Origin: Nocardioides sp.
GTDB taxonomy: Bacteria; Actinomycetota; Actinomycetes; Propionibacteriales; Nocardioidaceae
Assembly: GCF_030149505.1 (NCBI RefSeq)
Contig: NZ_JASBRN010000026.1
Span: 1 to 64,000 of the forward strand
Direction of reading: 5' to 3'
Length of the DNA: 64,000 nucleotides
In this document: positions 34,681 through 43,417 of the stretch, one piece after another
Numbering within the stretch: the stretch's first letter is position 1
Layout of the letters: each line of letters opens with the position of its first letter
Translations under genes and position numbers: made by a program
The notes under the pieces: model-generated
Databases searched by the model: none
Told to the model about the DNA's origin: nothing
What the model saw: the letters and a program-made list of their open reading frames with translations, nothing else

Positions 34681-35742
34681 ATGAGAACGCGACGCACGAC
34701 ACGGATGACCATGGCCCTGGCCACAGCGGTCGCCACCGCCCTGCCACTGATCGCCCTGCAGCCTGCGCCCGGCCAGGCGGCACCGGCACGCAGTGGTGAT
34801 GGGGTCCAGAAGTACCAGCACCGCGCCAAGGTCGGTGCGCAGATCCTGCGGGTGCTCGTCCTGGACCAGACCCCCGGCATCGAGGGGGGCAAGGTCGTCG
34901 ACCTCCGTGTGGGTCGCGCGTCGTCGATGCTCAACACCCGCAAGGCCACCCCGTCGGTCTCGACCTCGAAGAGCCTCGGTGGCCGTGGCCTCGCCGACAA
35001 CGACCTCTCCGGCCTGCTGACCGCGCTGGTCGCCAAGGCCGGCCCGACCAAGGGCACCGACGAAATCCCCAGCCAGACGCTGGTGCCGGTCCCCGCCGAG
35101 CCCCTGCTGTCGGTGGGCGCCAGCACCGGCGAGGCCATGGCCCGCTGGGCCGGCAAGCGCTCCTGCGTGCCCGGCGGCCAGGACGCGACCTCGTCGATGT
35201 CCTCGACCGCCGACGCGACCGTGCTGCCCGGCGCCATCCCCGGCACCGGCTCGCTGCTGGCGCTCGACGGGACGGCCTCGGCGATGCAGCGCACGCAGTA
35301 CCTCCCGCGCGGTGACCGGTCCGGCCTGAAGGGGGTGGCCACGACCGGTCTGGCCGACCTCGAGCTCTTCGGCGGCGCTGTGGGCATCGAGGTCAGCTCC
35401 GACCCGAAGATGGTCGCGACCGCGACCGGCCGGCCCGGGGGCGCGAGGATCGACTACACCCCGGCGGTCCTGGAGATCACCGGCCCCGACGGCCAGCCCG
35501 TTCCGATCCCCACCGACGGTGCGCCGGCCGAGATCTCCTTCCCCGAGAACCCGCTGCTGGGCCTGACCCTGCAGTTCCCGGGCGTCATCAAGGAGAAGGT
35601 CACCGAGAACGGCCGGATGGCCAAGGCCAAGTCGGTCACCCTGCGCGCCGTGCTCTCGCTCGGCGGCCAGGTGATCGCCGACGTGGCGGTCGCCCCGCTG
35701 CAGACCAAGGTCAAGGTCCCCCGGGGTGGCATCTCCTGCTGA
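34681..35742 (+). CDS. Secreted protein of unknown function
   Basis: 353 residues with an Arg-rich start and a Sec-type signal peptide (MTMALATAVATALPLIALQP, cleavage probably after GQAA). The mature part is rich in Ser, Thr, Gly and Val with regular beta-type patterns (LTLQFPGVIKEKVTENGRMA, LRAVLSLGGQVIADVAVAPL) and has only two Cys, one the last residue (GISC). AAGGG lies five bases before the ATG. No membrane anchor or sorting signal is visible, so it is probably released or wall-associated. Family not recognised. Confidence 0.75.
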   Translation: MRTRRTTRMTMALATAVATALPLIALQPAPGQAAPARSGDGVQKYQHRAKVGAQILRVLVLDQTPGIEGGKVVDLRVGRASSMLNTRKATPSVSTSKSLGGRGLADNDLSGLLTALVAKAGPTKGTDEIPSQTLVPVPAEPLLSVGASTGEAMARWAGKRSCVPGGQDATSSMSSTADATVLPGAIPGTGSLLALDGTASAMQRTQYLPRGDRSGLKGVATTGLADLELFGGAVGIEVSSDPKMVATATGRPGGARIDYTPAVLEITGPDGQPVPIPTDGAPAEISFPENPLLGLTLQFPGVIKEKVTENGRMAKAKSVTLRAVLSLGGQVIADVAVAPLQTKVKVPRGGISC

Positions 35743-35783
35743 CCCGCTGACCCGCAGCACAGCAGCCCTGGAGCAGCGGCTGC

Positions 35784-35814
35784 CGACGACCCCGCCGCCC
35801 TGGCGGGGTCGTCG
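35784..35814. terminator. Bidirectional terminator between secreted protein gene and eda
   Basis: Perfect 12-base stem CGACGACCCCGC / GCGGGGTCGTCG with a seven-base loop, 42 bases beyond the secreted protein stop and 37 bases beyond the convergent eda stop. Confidence 0.85.
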
Positions 35815-35850
35815 TGCTTCCGGGCCGGTCCGGCCGACGTCGTACCCGCC

Positions 35851-36468
35851 TCAGCGCAGGGCGGCCGCCTCGCGTGCGAGGCGCTCGACCCGGGCCCAGT
35901 CGCCGGCGGCCAGGGCGTCACGGGGGGTCAGCCAGGACCCGCCGACGCAGCCGACGTTGGGCAGCGCGAGGTAGCCGGGGGCCGAGGCGGCGGTGATGCC
36001 GCCGGTGGGGCAGAAGCGGGCAGCGGAGAGCGGCGAGGCCAGCGAGGAGAGGTACGCCGTGCCGCCGGACGCCTCGGCGGGGAAGAACTTCATCTCCGTC
36101 ACGCCGGCCTCGAGCACGCGAAGCACCTCGGAGACCGTGGCGGTCCCGGGGAGGAACGGCAGCCCGGTGCCGAGCATCGCCTGCAGCAGGTCCGGCGTCG
36201 TCCCCGGCGAGACCAGGAAGCCGGCACCGGCCTCGGCCGCCGCCTCGGCCTGGGCCGGGGTGCAGACCGTGCCGACTCCCAAGGTGATCTCCGGGACCTC
36301 GGCGGCGATGGCCCGCACGGCGTCGAGTGCGACCGGCGTGCGCAGCGTCAGCTCGACGACCGGCAGGCCTCCGGCCACCAGGGCGCGCGCCAGTGGGACG
36401 GCGTGGTCGAGCTCCTCCACGACGACGACCGGCACGACCGGGACGAGGTCGAGCAGCGAGTCAGACAT
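35851..36468 (-). CDS. eda: KDPG aldolase
   Basis: 2-keto-3-deoxy-6-phosphogluconate aldolase of the Entner-Doudoroff pathway; cleaves KDPG to pyruvate and glyceraldehyde 3-phosphate. 205 residues. Catalytic Glu39 (VVELTLRT), Schiff-base Lys127 ([14 protein letters not shown]), and [20 protein letters not shown] for phosphate binding. The ATG at 36466-36468 overlaps the edd stop by eight bases, coupling the two enzymes that act in sequence. Confidence 0.96.
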   Translation of the reverse strand: MSDSLLDLVPVVPVVVVEELDHAVPLARALVAGGLPVVELTLRTPVALDAVRAIAAEVPEITLGVGTVCTPAQAEAAAEAGAGFLVSPGTTPDLLQAMLGTGLPFLPGTATVSEVLRVLEAGVTEMKFFPAEASGGTAYLSSLASPLSAARFCPTGGITAASAPGYLALPNVGCVGGSWLTPRDALAAGDWARVERLAREAAALR

Positions 36469-38353
36469 GGGCGGGGACCCCCTGGTCGACCGGGACCGCG
36501 GGGAAGACGCTGGCTCCCTGGTCGGCGGGCCCGACGGTGGCGCGGAACATCGCGAAGAGCTCGCGGCCGGTCCCGGCGAACTCCTGCGCCGTCGGGGCCG
36601 CGCCCGTGGCCGGGCGCGCGAGCACGGTCTCGACGTCGGCGACGGTGAGCAGCCCCGCGTCGGCGTCGACGGTCACCAGGTCGCCGTCCCGCAGTCGCGC
36701 CAGGACGCCGCCGAGCGCAGCCTCGGGCGTGACGTGGATGGCGGCCGGGACCTTGCCCGAGGCCCCGGACATCCGACCGTCGGTGACGACCGCGACCCGC
36801 TGGCCGCGGTCCTGGAGCACCCCCAGCGCGGGGGTCAGCTTGTGCAGCTCGGGCATGCCGTTGGCGGCCGGGCCCTGGTAGCGGATGACCGCCACCAGGT
36901 CGCGCCCGTCGAGGGCCCCGCCGGCGAAGGCCTGCAGGAAGTCGGCCTGGTCGTCGAAGACCAGCGCCGGGGCCGTGACGACTCGGTGCTCGGGCGCGAC
37001 GGCCGAGGTCTTGATGACGGCCTGGCCCAGTGGCCCGGTCAGCACCCGCAGGCCGCCGTCGGCGGAGAACGGGTGGTCCGCCGGGCGCAGCACGTCGGTG
37101 TCGAGGGAGGTGTTCCGGCCGTCGACCCACTCGACGCCGCCGTCGGCGGTGAGCCGCGGCTCCTGGGTGTAGCGGCGCAGGCCGGGTCCCGCGACGGTCT
37201 GCACGTCCTCGTGCAGCAGCCCCGCGTCGAGCAGGGTCCGCACCAGGAAGGCGATGCCGCCGGCGGCTTGGAAGTGGTTCACGTCGGCGGAGCCGTTGGG
37301 ATAGATCCGGCACAGCAGCGGCACGACGGCGGAGAGGTCGGAGAGGTCCTGCCAGGTCAGCTCCACGCCGGCCGCGCGGGCCATCGCCACCAGGTGCATC
37401 GTGTGGTTGGTCGAGCCGCCGGAGGCCAGCAGCGCCACGCAGGCGTTGACCAGGACGCGCTCGTCGACGAGCTCCCCGATCGGCGAGGCCCCCCGCTGCC
37501 CGGTCTGCTGGCGGTGGGCCAGCTCCGTGACCCGGGCTGCGGCCGCGTCGGTGAGGGCGGTGCGCAGCGGGGTGCCGGGGTTGACGAAGGAGGCGCCCGG
37601 CAGGTGCAGGCCCATGACCTCCATCAGCAGCTGGTTGGAGTTGGCGGTGCCGTAGAAGGTGCAGGTGCCGGCAGAGTGGTACGACGCCGCCTCGGCCTCG
37701 AGCAGCTCCTCGCGGGAGGCCAGCCCCTCGGCGTACCGCTGGCGGACCGCGGCCTTCTCCTTGTTGGGCAGGCCCGACTCCATGGGCCCGGCCGGCACGA
37801 GCACGGTCGGGAGGTGCCCGAAGGACAGCGCACCCATCACCAGGCCGGGGACGATCTTGTCGCAGACGCCCAGCAGCAGGGCACCGTCGAACATGTCGTG
37901 GGAGAGCGCGATGGCGGTCGACATGGCGATGACGTCGCGGGAGTAGAGCGAGAGCTGCATGCCGGCGCGACCCTGCGTGACGCCGTCGCACATGGCTGGG
38001 ACGCCGCCGGCGACCTGGGCGATGCCGCCGGCGCGGACGACCGACCTCTTGAGGGCGGGTGGGTAGGTCTCGAACGGCTGGTGCGCCGAGAGCATGTCGT
38101 TGTAGGAGGTGACGATCGCGAGGTTGGGCTTGACCGTGCCGCGCAACGCCGCCTTGTCGACCGGGCCGGCCGCGGCGAAGCCGTGCGCGAGGTTGGCGCA
38201 GGCCAGCCGCCCGCGCGCAGGTCCGGTCTCGGCGGCGGCCCGGGTGCGCTGGAGGTAGGCCCTGCGGGTCGCGGCGCTGCGCTCGACGACGCGCTCGGTG
38301 ACGGCCGCCACGACGGGGTGGAGGCGCTGGCGGTCCTGGCGTCCGGTGCTCAC
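36461..38353 (-). CDS. edd: 6-phosphogluconate dehydratase
   Basis: Entner-Doudoroff enzyme converting 6-phosphogluconate to KDPG, an Fe-S dehydratase of the IlvD/Edd family; 630 residues. Visible: [50 protein letters not shown] (cluster Cys residues), [40 protein letters not shown] and [20 protein letters not shown]. Start is a GTG at 38351-38353 overlapping the zwf stop (GTGA); the frame continues upstream through zwf in another reading frame but that part is shadow. Confidence 0.96.
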   Translation of the reverse strand: MSTGRQDRQRLHPVVAAVTERVVERSAATRRAYLQRTRAAAETGPARGRLACANLAHGFAAAGPVDKAALRGTVKPNLAIVTSYNDMLSAHQPFETYPPALKRSVVRAGGIAQVAGGVPAMCDGVTQGRAGMQLSLYSRDVIAMSTAIALSHDMFDGALLLGVCDKIVPGLVMGALSFGHLPTVLVPAGPMESGLPNKEKAAVRQRYAEGLASREELLEAEAASYHSAGTCTFYGTANSNQLLMEVMGLHLPGASFVNPGTPLRTALTDAAAARVTELAHRQQTGQRGASPIGELVDERVLVNACVALLASGGSTNHTMHLVAMARAAGVELTWQDLSDLSAVVPLLCRIYPNGSADVNHFQAAGGIAFLVRTLLDAGLLHEDVQTVAGPGLRRYTQEPRLTADGGVEWVDGRNTSLDTDVLRPADHPFSADGGLRVLTGPLGQAVIKTSAVAPEHRVVTAPALVFDDQADFLQAFAGGALDGRDLVAVIRYQGPAANGMPELHKLTPALGVLQDRGQRVAVVTDGRMSGASGKVPAAIHVTPEAALGGVLARLRDGDLVTVDADAGLLTVADVETVLARPATGAAPTAQEFAGTGRELFAMFRATVGPADQGASVFPAVPVDQGVPAHV

Positions 38354-39867
38354 TGGTCGGTCTCCTGCCAGGCTCGGCCGTCGCGCTCCAGGAGCGCCGC
38401 TGCGGCGAAGGGGCCGGGGGTCCCGGCGGGGTAGCGGCGCGGGGCCTCCGGCGACTCCGCCCACCGGTCGAGGACGGGCGCCACCCACTGCCAGGCCGCC
38501 TCGACCTCGTCGCGACGCATGAACAACGTCGGGTTGCCGCGCACGACGTCCATGAGCAGCCGCTCGTAGGCGTCGGGGCTGCGCTGGTCGAAGGCGGTGG
38601 CGTAGGACAGGTCGAGGGAGACCGGGCGCAGCCGGATGCCGCCGGGGCCGGGCTCCTTGGCCGTCAGGTGCAGGCGCATGCCCTCGTCGGGCTGGACGCA
38701 GATGTGCAGCCGGTTGGCCGTCGTGGTGCCTTCCGAGCCCGGGAACATCGCGTGCGGGGGCTCCTTGAAGACCACGACGATCTCCGAGACGCGGCGGTCC
38801 ATCCGCTTGCCGGTGCGCAGGTAGAACGGGACGCCCGCCCAGCGCCAGTTCTGCACCTCGGCCTTCAGGGCCACGAAGGTCTCGGTGCTGCTCCCGGCCC
38901 CGCCGAGCGCGCCCAGGTCGTCCTGGTAGGAGGCGGCCCGCTCCCCCTCGACCAGCCCGGCGACGTACTGGCCCCGGACGGTGTCGCGGTCCACGTCGGC
39001 CGGGCCGAGCGGCTTCAGCGCCTGGAGCACCTTGAGCTTCTCGTCGCGGACGTTCTCGCGGCCGACGTACGTCGGCGGCTCCATCGCCACGAGGCACAGC
39101 AGCTGCAGGAGGTGGTTCTGCACCATGTCGCGCAGGGCGCCCGCGTGGTCGTAGTAGCCCCCGCGGGTGCCGACCCCGACGGTCTCGGAGACGGTGATCT
39201 GCACGTGGTCGACCCACTGGGAGTTCCACAGCGGCTCGAGGAAGGTGTTGGCGAAGCGCGTGACCAGGAGGTTCTGGACGCTCTCCTTGCCGAGGTAGTG
39301 GTCGATGCGGAAGACCTGGTGCTCGGCGAACACCCGGCCGACCGCGTCGTTGACCTCGCGGGCCGAGGCGAGGTCGTGCCCGATCGGCTTCTCCAGCACG
39401 ACGCGTGCCCGCTCGTCGACGACGTCGATCTCGGCGAGGCGCTCGCAGGTCGGGCCGAAGAGGCGCGGCGCGACGGCGAGGTAGAAGACGCGGACCGTCT
39501 CGTCCTCGCGGGGCCGGTCCTTGAGCAGGCCGTGCAGCAGGTGCCAGTCGTCGGGGGTGTCGGAGTCCAGGCAGAGGTGGTGCAGGCGGCCGAGCAGACG
39601 GGTGATCGCCGCCTCCTCCAGCAGCGCGGGCTCGACGAAGCGCTCGAGCGCGGCGCGGACCTCGCGGCGGTAGCCGGCGTCGTCGATCTCGGAGCGGGAG
39701 ACGCCGATGATGCGGGTGTCCGCGGGCAGGTGACCCTCGAGGTCGCGGTGGTAGAGCGCGGGCAGCAGCTTGCGCAGCGCGAGGTCACCGGTCCCGCCGA
39801 AGACGGTGAAGTCGCAGACCGGCGGGAGGGTCGCGGTCACGGCGGTCGGGTCGGCCGGGGGATGCAT
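38350..39867 (-). CDS. zwf: Glucose-6-phosphate 1-dehydrogenase
   Basis: Oxidises glucose 6-phosphate to 6-phosphogluconolactone, feeding the Entner-Doudoroff enzymes encoded downstream; 505 residues from ATG 39865-39867. NADP-binding FGGTGDLA at 23-30, EKPIGHD at 159-165, and catalytic RIDHYLGKE at 187-195. The C-terminal half has the usual [20 protein letters not shown] block. No lactonase gene is in the operon. First gene of zwf-edd-eda, divergent from the ROK regulator. Confidence 0.97.
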   Translation of the reverse strand: MHPPADPTAVTATLPPVCDFTVFGGTGDLALRKLLPALYHRDLEGHLPADTRIIGVSRSEIDDAGYRREVRAALERFVEPALLEEAAITRLLGRLHHLCLDSDTPDDWHLLHGLLKDRPREDETVRVFYLAVAPRLFGPTCERLAEIDVVDERARVVLEKPIGHDLASAREVNDAVGRVFAEHQVFRIDHYLGKESVQNLLVTRFANTFLEPLWNSQWVDHVQITVSETVGVGTRGGYYDHAGALRDMVQNHLLQLLCLVAMEPPTYVGRENVRDEKLKVLQALKPLGPADVDRDTVRGQYVAGLVEGERAASYQDDLGALGGAGSSTETFVALKAEVQNWRWAGVPFYLRTGKRMDRRVSEIVVVFKEPPHAMFPGSEGTTTANRLHICVQPDEGMRLHLTAKEPGPGGIRLRPVSLDLSYATAFDQRSPDAYERLLMDVVRGNPTLFMRRDEVEAAWQWVAPVLDRWAESPEAPRRYPAGTPGPFAAAALLERDGRAWQETDQ

Positions 39868-39901
39868 GGGTCCTACGGTCGCAGGACTTTTGGATCGATA
39901 C

Positions 39902-39940
39902 AAGCACTCTTAGGTCATTTTCTGACTTAAGTGTGTGCTT
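39902..39940. promoter_or_regulatory. Candidate operator between zwf and the ROK regulator
   Basis: In an A/T-rich pocket between the divergent genes, AAGCAC-TCTTAGGTCA is mirrored, imperfectly and with a two-base gap, by TGACTTAAGTGTGTGCTT around a TTTTC centre. A dyad of this size placed between a repressor gene and its likely target operon suggests an operator. It overlaps the expected promoters of both. Confidence 0.6.
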
Positions 39941-39950
39941 CACTCGCCGC

Positions 39951-41141
39951 GTGGTCACCGACGAGACCTGGGTCGACACCTCCCCGGGCGGCCTGCTGCA
40001 CCTGCTCCGCACCGGGCGCGCCGCCACGCGCGCCGACCTCGTGCGGCTGACCGGGCTCTCCCGTGGCGCCGTGACGGCACGGGTCGGCGCCCTCGCGGCG
40101 GCCGGGCTGCTGCTGGAGGGCGCCGACCTCGCCTCGACCGGGGGACGGCCGGCGGCCGCCCTGCGCCTGGACCCCGACGCCGGGGTGGTGCTCGCCGTGG
40201 CCGTCGGGCGCTCCCGCAGCCAGGTCGGCGTCTTCGACCTGGCCGGTCGGGAGGTCGCCGGCGACACCCGCGACCACGAGCCCGGCACCGGTGCCCGCGA
40301 CCTGATGCCCGACGTCGCCGCCCGGCTCGGCTCCCTGCTCGACGGCCTCGTCGCCCCCTCGGCGCCTCGCGCGCGGGTGCTCGGCGTCGGGCTGAGCCTG
40401 CCGGGCTCCGTCGACCCGGCCACGGCCACCGCCACCGACGCCCCCGTGATGCGCGGCTGGGACGGGGTCGCCCTCGCCCCCTACCTGTCCCCCGTCACCG
40501 ACGCCCCGGTGCACCTCGACAACGACACGTCGGTCCTGGTGCGCTCGGAGCTCTTCGGCCGGGTCCCGGTGGCCCGGGACATGCTGGTGCTCAAGGCCTC
40601 GACCGGCCTGGCGCTGGGCATCGTGGCCGACGGTCGGCTGGTCGGCGAAGGTCGCGGCACCACCGGCGAGCTCGGGCACACCCGGGTCGAGGAGGCCGGC
40701 GACCTGCTGTGCCGCTGCGGGGCGACCGGTTGCCTGGAGACGGTGGCCGGCGGCTGGGCGCTGGTGGCGCGGCTGCAGGAGGCGGGTCGCTCCGACGTAC
40801 GCCACGTGCGCGACCTCGCCGCGCTCGCCCTCGCCGGCGACCCCGAGGCCCGCCAGCTGCTGCGCGAGGCCGGCCGGCACCTCGGCGAGACCCTGGCCGT
40901 CGCCGTCAACCTGCTGCACCCCGAGGCGGTCGTCGTCGGCGGGGACATGGCCACCGCCTTCGACCTGCTCACCGCCGGGATCCGCGAGTCCCTCCATGCC
41001 CGCGCCCACCCGGCCGCCGCCCGGGCCCTGCGCTTCGTGCCGGCCACCCACGGCGAGGCCGCCGGGTTGCACGGGTGCGCGGCCCTGGCCATCGACCGAG
41101 CCCTGGACCCCCGCGCCGTGGACGCGCTCCTGCGGGAGTGA
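39951..41141 (+). CDS. ROK family transcriptional regulator
   Basis: 396 residues from the GTG at 39951. N-terminal winged helix (TRADLVRLTGLSRGAVTARV) is followed by a ROK sugar-kinase-like fold: VHLDNDTSVLVRSELFGRVP and the zinc-binding CRCGATGCLE motif. It belongs to the NagC/XylR-type repressors that respond to sugars. Divergence from zwf-edd-eda makes it the likely regulator of Entner-Doudoroff flux. A GTG six codons earlier (39933) is an alternative start but would overlap the candidate operator. Confidence 0.9.
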   Translation: MVTDETWVDTSPGGLLHLLRTGRAATRADLVRLTGLSRGAVTARVGALAAAGLLLEGADLASTGGRPAAALRLDPDAGVVLAVAVGRSRSQVGVFDLAGREVAGDTRDHEPGTGARDLMPDVAARLGSLLDGLVAPSAPRARVLGVGLSLPGSVDPATATATDAPVMRGWDGVALAPYLSPVTDAPVHLDNDTSVLVRSELFGRVPVARDMLVLKASTGLALGIVADGRLVGEGRGTTGELGHTRVEEAGDLLCRCGATGCLETVAGGWALVARLQEAGRSDVRHVRDLAALALAGDPEARQLLREAGRHLGETLAVAVNLLHPEAVVVGGDMATAFDLLTAGIRESLHARAHPAAARALRFVPATHGEAAGLHGCAALAIDRALDPRAVDALLRE

Positions 41142-41168
41142 GGGCGCACGCCTGGTCGGCAGAGACAG

Positions 41169-41308
41169 CGGGCGCGCGGGGACGCGGCCGGCCCGAGGCG
41201 CCCCCCGAGGAGCGTGGGTGGGGCTGGCGGGCCGTTCGTGTGGAACGCGCGAACGGCCTGGTAGCGACGAAGGGGGCGCCTCGGGCCGGACGCGGCACCG
41301 CGCGCCCC
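41169..41308. repeat. Large palindromic structured element, copy B
   Basis: Second copy of the element at 17232-17460, again between convergent genes (ROK regulator and hmgA). Outer arms 41169-41206 and 41272-41308 pair over about 37 bases, with the 18 next to the core perfect (CCGGCCCGAGGCGCCCCC). The conserved internal loop is CGAGGAGCGTGGGTGGGG on the 5' side (from 41206) and TGGTAGCGACGAAGGGGG on the 3' side (41259-41276). The inner hairpin is GGCCGTTCG / CGAACGGCC (41230-41258) with an 11-base loop. Stem sequences differ from copy A but remain paired. Confidence 0.85.
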
Positions 41309-41331
41309 TTCCCCGCCAACCCGCAGCGGCC

Positions 41332-42507
41332 TCAGCCCCGGTCGCGGGCCCAGGTCCAGGCGTACTCCGGGTCCTCCACCGCCAGGGCGGCCTCGCCGAG
41401 CTCGAGCGGGGCGAAGGTGTCGACCATCACGGCGGTCTCCTCGAAGCGCTCGGCACCGAGGCTGGCCTCGATCGCGGAGGGCTGCGGGCCGTGGGCGTGG
41501 CCACCGGGGTGCAGTGAGATCGAGCCGAGCCCGATGTCGGAGCCCTTGCGGGCCTCGTAGTCGCCGGCGACGTAGAACATGACCTCGTCGCTGTCGACGT
41601 TGGAGTGGTAGTAGGGCACCGGCACGGCGAGCGGGTGGTAGTCGACCTTGCGCGGCAGGAACGCGCAGACCACGAAGTTCCAGCCCTCGAAGACCTGGTG
41701 CACCGGCGGCGGCTGGTGGACCTTGCCGGTGATCGGCATGTAGTCCTCGATGTTGAGCGTGTAGGGGTAGAGGCAGCCGTCCCAGCCGACCACGTCGAAG
41801 GGGTGGGTCGCGTACGTCATCCGGGTGCCGACGATCCCCTGGCTGGTGCGGTGCTTGACCAGCACCGGCACGTCGGTGCCCTCGCGCAGCAGCGGCTCGG
41901 CGGGGCCGTGCAGGTCGCGCTCGCAGTACGGCGCGTGCTCGAGCAGCTGGCCGAACCGGCTCAGGTAGCGCTTGGGCGGCGCGACGTGACTGCTGGCCTC
42001 CGTGGCGTAGAGCCGGCTGGGCTCAGCCGGGACCCAGCGGTGGGTAGTGGCGCGCGGGACCACCACGAAGTCGCCGGCTCGGTAGGGGACGGCGCCGAAC
42101 ACCGTCTCGACCACCCCGGAACCGGACTCGACGAAGACACACTCGTCGCCGATCGCGTCGCGGTAGTAGGCGCTCGGCTCGGTGCCGGTCACGACGTAGG
42201 TGAGCCGCACGTCGTTGTTGGCCAGCACGGTCCGGCGGTCGGCGACGGCGTCGGTGCCGGTCTCGAGGTCGTGCAGCCGCAGGTGCCGCGGGGCGAGCGG
42301 GTGGTTGGGGGTGCGGGACTGGTCCGGCAGCTCCCAGACCTCGCTCGCGGTGAGGGCCGAGGGGACGCCTCGGTGGTAGAGCAGGGAGGAGTCGGAGGAG
42401 AACCCCTCCTCCCCCATCAGCTCCTCGCGGTAGAGGCGACCCTCGGCGTCGCGGTGCTGGGTGTGGCGGGTCCGGGGGACGTCGCCGACACTGCGGTAGT
42501 AGGCCAT
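41332..42507 (-). CDS. hmgA: Homogentisate 1,2-dioxygenase
   Basis: Iron(II) ring-cleaving dioxygenase of tyrosine/phenylalanine catabolism producing maleylacetoacetate; 391 residues. Cupin-type core with PYYHSNVDSDEVMFYVAGD (His and Glu iron ligands) and ISLHPGGHAHGPQPSAIEAS (further His ligands); YKEE-like N-terminal region is shortened compared with animal enzymes of about 445 residues, as in other bacterial small forms. ATG at 42505-42507. Divergent from the fahA pair, sharing a control region. Confidence 0.94.
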   Translation of the reverse strand: MAYYRSVGDVPRTRHTQHRDAEGRLYREELMGEEGFSSDSSLLYHRGVPSALTASEVWELPDQSRTPNHPLAPRHLRLHDLETGTDAVADRRTVLANNDVRLTYVVTGTEPSAYYRDAIGDECVFVESGSGVVETVFGAVPYRAGDFVVVPRATTHRWVPAEPSRLYATEASSHVAPPKRYLSRFGQLLEHAPYCERDLHGPAEPLLREGTDVPVLVKHRTSQGIVGTRMTYATHPFDVVGWDGCLYPYTLNIEDYMPITGKVHQPPPVHQVFEGWNFVVCAFLPRKVDYHPLAVPVPYYHSNVDSDEVMFYVAGDYEARKGSDIGLGSISLHPGGHAHGPQPSAIEASLGAERFEETAVMVDTFAPLELGEAALAVEDPEYAWTWARDRG

Positions 42508-42532
42508 GCTGTCTCCCGACGCTTCGAGCGGA

Positions 42533-42549
42533 CGTCCGACTATCGGACG
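42533..42549. promoter_or_regulatory. Operator-like dyad between hmgA and the fahA pair
   Basis: CGTCCGA-CTA-TCGGACG is a perfect seven-base inverted repeat with a three-base spacer, in the 76-base space between divergent tyrosine-degradation genes. A -10-like TACAGT stands six bases before the GTG at 42584. The dyad is well placed to control both directions; the regulator (IclR and other families use such sites) is not encoded next to it. Confidence 0.7.
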
Positions 42550-42583
42550 AACCAGGGCGCTATTCGTTCGCTACAGTAGCGCG

Positions 42584-43417
42584 GTGACCCGTTTCGAGGA
42601 ACCGTCCACCGACCCCTTCTGGGTCGGCCTCATCGACGACGCCGCCACCTTCCCGCCTGGCGACGCCCCGCTGGAGCAGGCGCTCGCGGCGTACGCCGGA
42701 CGCTCCGGCCCCGCGGCGCGGCTGGTCCGCTCGCTGGTCGTGCGCGACACCGACCTGCCGGCCGTGCCGAGCGGGACGCCGGTGTCGGTCGTACTGACGG
42801 GGGGCGCCGGCCAGGTGCTGGGCCCCGCTCGGTTGTGCGCCCAGCGCGACCTGCCGCTCGCCGGCCTGGAGATCGCCCTGCGCGACGTCGAGGACCCCGC
42901 CGGCAACGCCCGCCGCGTGGTGGCCGCCGTCGACGCGGCCCGCGCCGAGGGCGTCCTCGACGAGGACACCCGGGTCTTCGTCGAGCTGCCCGCGACCGAC
43001 CCCACGCACTCCTGGCTGGCCGCCGCCGACGAGGTCGCCGCAGCCGAGCTGCGGCTCAAGCTGCGCACCGGCGGCCTGGACGCCGAGGCGTTCCCGACGC
43101 CGGAGCGGCTGGCCGCCTGGATCGATGCCGCGCTCGACCGGGAGCTGCCGTTCAAGTGCACCGCGGGCCTGCATCGCGCGCTGCCCCACACCTCCCCGGA
43201 GGGCTGGCGGCACCACGGGTTCGTGGCGGTGCTCGCCGCGACCCGGGTCGCCTTCGACGGCGCCTCGCGCGCCGAGGTGGTCGAGGTGCTGACCTCCGGG
43301 GATGCCCCCGACCTGCTGGCGCTGGAGCTGACCGGTGCGCGCCGGTGGTTCTCCTCCTTCGGCTCGTGCAGCGTCGAGGAGCCCCTGGCCGACCTCCGCG
43401 AGATGGTGGACCTGTGA
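42584..43417 (+). CDS. Conserved protein in the homogentisate cluster, function unknown
   Basis: 277 residues from the GTG at 42584, which sits six bases after TACAGT (leaderless). No family was recognised with certainty. The chain alternates strands and helices in a way that suggests an alpha/beta barrel: VSVVLTGGAGQVLGPARLCA, TRVFVELPATDPTHSWLAAA, LRLKLRTGGLDAEAFPTPER, LPFKCTAGLHRALPHTSPEG. The Lys/Arg and KCTAGLH segments look like anion or substrate sites. It overlaps the fahA start by four bases, so it is co-translated with the last enzyme of the pathway. The step between HmgA and FahA (maleylacetoacetate isomerisation) has no other candidate here. Confidence 0.7.
   Translation: MTRFEEPSTDPFWVGLIDDAATFPPGDAPLEQALAAYAGRSGPAARLVRSLVVRDTDLPAVPSGTPVSVVLTGGAGQVLGPARLCAQRDLPLAGLEIALRDVEDPAGNARRVVAAVDAARAEGVLDEDTRVFVELPATDPTHSWLAAADEVAAAELRLKLRTGGLDAEAFPTPERLAAWIDAALDRELPFKCTAGLHRALPHTSPEGWRHHGFVAVLAATRVAFDGASRAEVVEVLTSGDAPDLLALELTGARRWFSSFGSCSVEEPLADLREMVDL

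Noticed and set aside
17232-41308. Copies A and B as insertion sequences
   Set aside because: No transposase frame lies inside them and no target-site duplication could be made out at their ends.
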